A DNA stretch of 20,000 nucleotides from Symbiodinium natans (Eukaryota > Sar > Dinophyceae > Suessiales > Symbiodiniaceae), in assembly GCA_905221605.1 (NCBI GenBank), contig CAJNDS010002197.1, positions 92,501 to 112,500 of the forward strand. The letters run 5' to 3'. This document shows, in pieces, positions 9,958 through 20,000 of this stretch. The first letter of the stretch is position 1, and every line of letters starts with the position of its first letter. Both the position numbers and the translations under genes were made by a program. Under the pieces are notes generated by a model, which searched no databases, was not told where the DNA came from, and saw only the letters and a program-made list of their open reading frames with translations.

Positions 9958-10887
9958 ATGCCTTCCGCCACCAACGTTGCCATGGCCGGCGTCGGTGCCT
10001 TCGCGGCAGCGGGTGCCTTGAGCGGTGCCTTCGTGGCGCCTGCGGGCCAGGTCCAGCGCAGTGAGCCCCAGACGCAGAGGACCAACCTCCGCGCAGCAGG
10101 CTATGGCTCTTCTCAGGCTGCCGGCGTTGGCGCCATGGCCGGCCTCGGTGCCGTGGCTGGCCTGGCCGCCGCAGGAGTGGCTGGCAAGCGCGCCAGCAAG
10201 GGACGCACCTCCCTCCAGGCCGTGGGCGTCGGCATCAACGGCTTCGGCCGCATCGGTCGCCAGGTGGCCCGCATCGCCATGAAGGATCCGGAGACCGACT
10301 TGAAGTTGATTAATGCGAGCTACGACGCAGACTACTTGGCCTACATGATGAAGTACGATACGATTCATGGCAAGTATGATGGAACTGTCGAGGTCGATGG
10401 CGACTCCCTGGTCATTGACGGGCAGACGGTGGCACTGTCCCACACCCGTGACCCTGCAGAGATTCCCTTCAAGGAGCATGGTGCAGAGTACGTGTGCGAG
10501 TCCACGGGCGTGTTCCTGACCACCGACAAGGTGCAGCCTCACTTGAAGGCCGGTGCCAAGAAGGTGATCTTCTCCGCTCCCGCCAAGGACGACTCCCACA
10601 CCATCGTCATGGGCGTGAACGAGGACACCTATGATCCATCCATGGAGTGCGTGTCCTGTGCCTCCTGCACCACCAACGGCCTGGCCCCAGCAGTCCGCGT
10701 CCTGCAAGAGAAGTTCGGCATCAAGCGCGGCCTCATGACCACCTGCCACGCCATGACCGCCTCGCAGCCCACCGTGGATGGCACCTCCAAGAAGGACTGG
10801 CGTGGCGGACGTGCCGGTCCGGGCAACATCATTCCCAGCTCCACTGGTGCAGCGAAGGCAGTGGCGAAGGTCCTTCCGGCTGTGAAG
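9958..10887 (+). pseudogene. GapC1: GAPDH copy 3, 3'-truncated and fused in frame to copy 4
   Basis: Starts MPSATN, lacking Thr4 because of a three-base deletion shared with copy 5. It matches the intact protein for 310 codons, through the presequence, NAD(P) domain, catalytic Cys and His, and VLPAVK. It then breaks at 10887/10888 into the 5' leader of copy 4. The last 114 residues or so, the intron, exon 2 and a whole spacer are missing. The frame stays open: 20 codons of former leader ([20 protein letters not shown]) lead directly to the ATG of copy 4. Alone it could not form a complete catalytic domain. Read through and spliced, it would give a 754-residue double protein; whether that is made is unknown. 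Confidence 0.88.
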
Positions 10888-10947
10888 GCCTTCCCTAGCA
10901 GCCGCGTGCCAGCAAAGTATTGCAGCCCTCATCTGGTCCTTGCCACC
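10888..10947 (+). promoter_or_regulatory. Leader and candidate acceptor of copy 4, embedded in the fusion ORF
   Basis: The deletion junction retains the pyrimidine run CCTTCCCTAGCAG (AG at 10900-10901), the second AG and the whole leader up to the ATG, but nothing further upstream. If copy 4 is still expressed on its own, this 60-base piece would be a minimal trans-splice acceptor region. It carries TATTGCAGCCC, as copy 7 does, instead of the TATCACAGCCC of the other copies. Confidence 0.5.
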
Positions 10948-12351
<1,404 letters not shown>

Positions 12352-12733
12352 GCTGCCAGAGCTCGTGCGGCTGCTTTTAAGAAGATGAGATCCATGAATG
12401 ACTCATGATCTCTGCACGGTTGATATTTACAACCGCCTCTTGAACCCTCCAGCTCATTTTCCGCCTCGCCGAGTGAAGCGGCGCATTATACTAAAAACTA
12501 TTTCGGAGATTCTAGCGAGCGCCATCATGTGCGCTGGCCGAGAGCAACTGGAGAGGACATGCTGCAAAACGTGTTTTTTCCTGATTGCCCAGGGGCAAGG
12601 TCTCAGTTGTTTTCAACATCCCGTGAGTCCTCTTGCCCCCAACACTGAACGAATGCTCCCCCCCCAAGACGGGCCACCTAGATTAGAAGCAGCTTCAGGC
12701 ACGAATTCCAAATTTCCTCAACTTGAAGCGTGC
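12352..12733 (+). repeat. Type A spacer (after copy 4)
   Basis: Full-length type A spacer with both hairpins (12387-12435) and a TATTTAC loop in hairpin 2 that is unique to this copy. It leads into truncated copy 5. Confidence 0.85.
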
Positions 12734-12791
12734 CTTCCCTAGCAGCCGCGTGCCAGCAAAGTATCACAGCCCTCATCTGGTCCTTGCCACC

Positions 12792-13685
12792 ATGCCTTCC
12801 GCCACCAACGTTGCCATGGCCGGCGTCGGTGCCTTCGCGGCAGCGGGTGCCTTGAGCGGTGCCTTCGTGGCGCCTGCGGGCCAGGTCCAGCGCAGTGAGC
12901 CCCAGACGCAGAGGACCAACCTCCGCGCGGCAGGCTATGGCTCTTCTCAGGCTGCCGGTGTCGGCGCCATGGCCGGCCTCGGTGCCGTGGCTGGCCTGGC
13001 CGCCGCAGGAGTGGCTGGCAAGCGCGCCAGCAAGGGACGCACCTCCCTCCAGGCCGTGGGCGTGGGCATCAACGGCTTCGGCCGCATCGGCCGCCAGGTG
13101 GCCCGCATCGCCATGAAGGATCCGGAGACCGACTTGAAGTTGATTAATGCAAGCTATGACGCAGACTACTTGGCCTACATGATGAAGTACGATACGATTC
13201 ATGGCAAGTATGATGGAACTGTCGAGGTCGATGGCGACTCCCTGGTCATTGACGGCCAGACGGTGGCACTGTCCCACACCCGTGACCCTGCAGAGATTCC
13301 CTTCAAAGAGCATGGTGCAGAGTACGTGTGCGAGTCCACGGGAGTGTTCCTGACCACCGACAAGGTGCAGCCCCACTTGAAGGCCGGTGCCAAGAAGGTG
13401 ATCTTCTCCGCTCCTGCCAAGGACGACTCCCACACCATCGTCATGGGCGTGAACGAGGACACCTATGATCCGTCCATGGAGTGCGTGTCCTGTGCCTCCT
13501 GCACCACCAACGGCCTGGCCCCGGCAGTCCGCGTCCTGCAAGAGAAGTTCGGCATCAAGCGCGGCCTCATGACAACCTGCCACGCCATGACCGCCTCGCA
13601 GCCCACCGTGGATGGCACCTCCAAGAAGGACTGGCGTGGCGGACGTGCCGGCCCGGGCAACATCATTCCCAGCTCCACCGGTGCC
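12792..13685 (+). pseudogene. GapC1: GAPDH copy 5, 3'-truncated and synonymously divergent
   Basis: Starts MPSATN like copy 3 and follows the intact protein for 298 codons to PSSTGA. It then enters a C-run (13684-13693) that continues as the upstream flank of copy 6 (GAAGACGGGACACCTAG). Reading on gives about 26 unrelated residues and a stop at 13764-13766. The last quarter of the catalytic domain, the intron and exon 2 are missing. At least ten codons differ synonymously from the other copies (for example GGTGTC near 12957, AAGCTATGAC near 13152, GGCCAG near 13255, TTCAAAGAG near 13303, GGAGTG near 13342), yet no residue changes. This paralogue was therefore held by purifying selection until a recent truncation. 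Confidence 0.88.
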
Positions 13686-13831
13686 CCCCCCCCGAAGACG
13701 GGACACCTAGATTTGAAGCAGCTTCAGGCACGAATCCGAAAACGAGTCCTAAACTCCTCAACTTAAAGCGTGCCTTCCCTAGCAGCCGCGTGCCAGCAAA
13801 GTATCACAGCCCTCATCTGGTCCTTGCCACC

Positions 13832-15230
<1,399 letters not shown>

Positions 15231-15284
15231 GCTGCCCATCCGAAGCTGCAACTGTTTAAGCTTATAAACCTGAACCTGAAGCCC

Positions 15285-15346
15285 ACTAAACCCTAAACCC
15301 TAAACCCTGAGCCCTGAACCCTAAACCCTAAACCCTAAACCCTAAA
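15285..15346. repeat. CCCTAAA array inside type B spacer
   Basis: About eight C-strand units with CCCTGAG and CCCTGAA variants, placed 55 bases after the copy 6 stop codon. Confidence 0.92.
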
Positions 15347-15365
15347 TTGTAGTACAGATGCTCCC

Positions 15366-15382
15366 GGTTGATGAAATCAACC
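15366..15382 (+). promoter_or_regulatory. Conserved GGTTGAT hairpin (type B)
   Basis: GGTTGAT, GAA loop, ATCAACC: a perfect 7-bp stem. The counterpart after copy 8 (19211-19227) has GTCAACC, which keeps pairing through a T-G wobble. It sits in the same position relative to AGCTCATTTT as hairpin 2 of the type A spacer. Confidence 0.55.
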
Positions 15383-15569
15383 TTTCTTGACGTCTCGAAG
15401 CTCATTTTTCCCCCCGCGCCGCCAACCAACGCGACTTGCCTTGCTTGGCAAAACACGTCCAGTCCCCTATTAAGGCTTACTAAGGGCTTGCTTTGGGTTT
15501 CTTAAGGCCATATTTGGGAATGTTTGGGAGCTGCACGTAAGCACACGCTCTCTTGAGTGAATTTTTCAG

Positions 15570-15627
15570 GAGGCCTGGGGGCAAGAACAGTGCAGAGTAT
15601 TGCATGAAGAAGGTGCCGTCCTCGGAG
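15570..15627 (+). other. Orphan exon-like segment in type B spacer
   Basis: A 58-base piece bounded by a strong acceptor (AATTTTTCAG) and a strong donor (GTAAGG). It reads EAWGQEQCRVLHEEGAVLG, with an in-frame TGA shortly upstream of the acceptor. The same piece, equal in length and with the same boundaries, follows copy 8 at 19463-19520. It could be a stranded exon of another gene carried along by duplication. The family is not recognised. Confidence 0.4.
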
Positions 15628-15847
15628 GTAAGGGGGCTGCTGTGTCTTTGCCTTAATCCCTAAACCCCTACTTGAAGGTTCATGGTACTTATTACTTATT
15701 AAGCAATTATAACTGTACTTATAACCAAAATGATAACCACATTCGGGCACGAATCCTAACACCCAGTGCTGTTTGAACTTAAAGCCCGCCTTCCCTAGCA
15801 GCCGCGTGCCAGCAAAGTATTGCAGCCCTCATCTGGTCCTTGCCACC

Positions 15848-17246
<1,399 letters not shown>

Positions 17247-17610
17247 GCTGCCAGAGCTCGTGCGGCTGCTTTTCAGAAGATGAGATCCATGAATGACTCA
17301 TGATCTCTGCACGGTTGATACTTTCAACCGCCTCTTGAACCCTCCAGCTCATTTTCCGCCTCGCCGAGTGAAGCGGCGCATTATACTAAAAACTATTTCG
17401 GAGATTCTAGCGAGCGCCATCATGCGCGCTGGCCGAGAGCAACTGGAGAGGACATGCTGCAAAAACGGTTTTTTCCTGATGGCCTCAGTTGTTTTCAACA
17501 TCCCTTGAGTCCTCTTGCCCCCAACACTGAACGAATGCTCCACCTAGATTTGAAGCAGCTTCAGGCACGAATCCCAAAACGAGTCCTAAACTCCTCAACT
17601 TAAAGCGTGC
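17247..17610 (+). repeat. Type A spacer (after copy 7), with internal deletions
   Basis: Both hairpins are kept (17282-17330). The right half lacks the CCCAGGGGCAAGG segment and the CCCCCCAAGACGGG run found in the other type A spacers, giving CTGATGGCCTCAG and ATGCTCCACCTAG junctions. Confidence 0.85.
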
Positions 17611-17668
17611 CTTCCCTAGCAGCCGCGTGCCAGCAAAGTATCACAGCCCTCATCTGGTCATTGCCACC

Positions 17669-19067
<1,399 letters not shown>

Positions 19068-19122
19068 GCTGCACATCCGAAGCTGCAACTGTTTAAGCTT
19101 ATAAGCCTGAACATGAAGCCCA

Positions 19123-19190
19123 CTAAACCCTAAGCCCTAAACCCTAAACCCTAAACCCTAAACCCTAAACCCTAAACCCCAAACCCTAAA
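19123..19190. repeat. CCCTAAA array inside type B spacer
   Basis: About nine C-strand units with CCCTAAG and CCCCAAA variants, matching in place the array at 15285-15346. Confidence 0.92.
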
Positions 19191-19210
19191 TTTGTAGCTC
19201 AGATGCTCCC

Positions 19211-19227
19211 GGTTGATGAAGTCAACC
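19211..19227 (+). promoter_or_regulatory. GGTTGA hairpin (type B, second copy)
   Basis: GGTTGAT-GAA-GTCAACC; six Watson-Crick pairs plus one T-G pair replacing the T-A of the copy at 15366-15382. Confidence 0.5.
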
Positions 19228-19462
19228 TTTCTTGATGTCTCGAAGCTCATTTTTCCCCCCGCGCCGCGAACCAACGCGACTTGCCTTGCTTGGCAAAACA
19301 CGTCCGGAGCTGCATTCAGAAGGAATGAGGAGGGTGTTCGGAAGAGGGGCATAGTCTCCTATTAAGGCTTACTAAGGGTTTGCTTTGGGTTTCTTAAGGC
19401 CATATTTGGGGAATGTTTCGGAGCTGCACGTAAGCACACGCGCTCTTGAGCGTTTTGTTCAG

Positions 19463-19520
19463 GAGGCCTGGGGGCAAGAACAGTGCAGGGTATTGCATGA
19501 AAAAGGTGCCGTCCTGGGAA
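19463..19520 (+). other. Orphan exon-like segment, second copy
   Basis: Acceptor GTTTTGTTCAG and donor GTAAGG at the same positions as in 15570-15627. It reads EAWGQEQCRVLHEKGAVLG. The differences from the first copy include two silent third-position changes (AGA/AGG, CTC/CTG) and one Glu/Lys change. Here the frame is also open upstream (ALERFVQ), so a short unspliced ORF from 19385 is an alternative. Confidence 0.4.
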
Positions 19521-19757
19521 GTAAGGGGGCTGCCGTGTTAACCAAACTAGGGCACTTAAGGGGCATGTGGGCTGTAAGTCCAGCTATAGTTGGTTAATAA
19601 GCACGCTGAACCTGCAAGTAACCCCTAAACCGAAACCCTAGACCCTTTGTGGGTGTAAACGGGTCAATCAAACACCTGGCCCTGGGAGCTCACCCGATGC
19701 ATGCCGTCTGCTACCCGAGAAAGCTGTGGGGTCTTCCCCCCCCACCCTTAAACGCCA

Positions 19758-19880
19758 AGCCCTAAACCCTAAACCCTAAACCCTGAACCCTAAACCCTAA
19801 ACCCTAAACCCTAAACTCTAAACCCTAAACCCTAAACCCTAAACCCTAAACCCTAAACCCTAAACCCTAAACCCTAAACC
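19758..19880. repeat. Interstitial CCCTAAA array
   Basis: About sixteen C-strand units with single CCCTGAA and CTCTAAA variants. The unique stretch 19561-19757 before it shows no supportable gene. After about 110 unique bases the window ends in AGGGTTTGGG (19991-20000), which may be the start of an opposing G-strand array. Confidence 0.93.
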
Positions 19881-20000
19881 TCTAACATTGAACCCTCACT
19901 TTTCTTAGCGTGTGAGATGGTTGTTTGGGTCATCGTCGTCTCGCTCGCACGCAGGCAAATCAGAGGCCTGCCTGTGCAGTCACTCCACTCAGGGTTTGGG

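Larger units (their letters stand above)
15231..15747 (+). repeat. Type B intergenic spacer (after copy 6)
   Basis: It shares about 400 bases with the sequence after copy 8 (19068-19540): a GCTGC..GAAGCTGCAACTGTTTAAGC start, a CCCTAAA array, a GGTTGAT hairpin, AGCTCATTTTTCCCCCCGCG, an ATTAAGGCTTACTAAGGG segment and the 58-base exon-like piece. Order and wording around the hairpin (GGTTGAT..., then AGCTCATTTTCC) show it is a diverged relative of the type A spacer. At about 15748 it joins a shortened copy of the usual upstream flank (GGGCACGAATCC) leading into copy 7. Confidence 0.8.
19068..19560 (+). repeat. Type B spacer (after copy 8)
   Basis: Same order of elements as after copy 6, but with an extra segment of about 45 bases (GGAGCTGCATTCAGAAGG..., near 19306-19352) before CTATTAAGGCTTACTAAGGG. 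The homology fades after the GTAAGGGGGCTGC that follows the exon-like piece. Confidence 0.8.

Overview
This window looks like nuclear DNA from a peridinin-type dinoflagellate. Four things point that way: eight head-to-tail copies of one gene on the same strand; a tripartite plastid-targeting leader with an FVAP motif on a GapC1-like glyceraldehyde-3-phosphate dehydrogenase (GAPDH); many blocks of the plant/alveolate telomere motif CCCTAAA/TTTAGGG; and a possible remnant of the dinoflagellate spliced leader in front of the first gene. The species cannot be named from this evidence.

Left part, about 1-6200: no intact gene is supported. It is a mosaic of telomere-like arrays in both orientations, a 740-base satellite of GCCTAAA-type units (3882-4620), and short single-copy pieces. 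Several arrays are paired as CCCTAAA array, 70-120 bases of unique DNA, TTTAGGG array. A decayed, low-confidence endonuclease/exonuclease-like reading lies near 1740-2150.

Right part, 6271-19067: a tandem GAPDH array. Copies 1 (6271), 4 (10948), 6 (13832), 7 (15848) and 8 (17669) are intact. Each has a 1196-base first exon, one small intron (116-129 bases) and a 79-base last exon, giving 424 residues. Copy 2 (8105) has a one-base deletion. Copies 3 (9958) and 5 (12792) have lost their 3' ends and run straight into the leader or upstream flank of the next copy. The copy 3 to copy 4 junction is in frame and would encode a 754-residue double GAPDH if read through. The intact proteins differ by only one or two residues, although the DNA carries synonymous changes and two intron types, which fits ongoing unequal exchange and gene conversion.

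Genes are separated by two related spacer types. Type A (after copies 1, 2, 4, 7) has two conserved hairpins. Type B (after copies 6 and 8) has a related hairpin, a CCCTAAA block and a conserved 58-base exon-like segment. Each copy except the first has the same short pyrimidine-rich leader ending in AG, the likely trans-splice acceptor. After copy 8 the window returns to telomere-like repeats (19758-19880). All copies would supply the same plastid enzyme, so the array most likely serves gene dosage.
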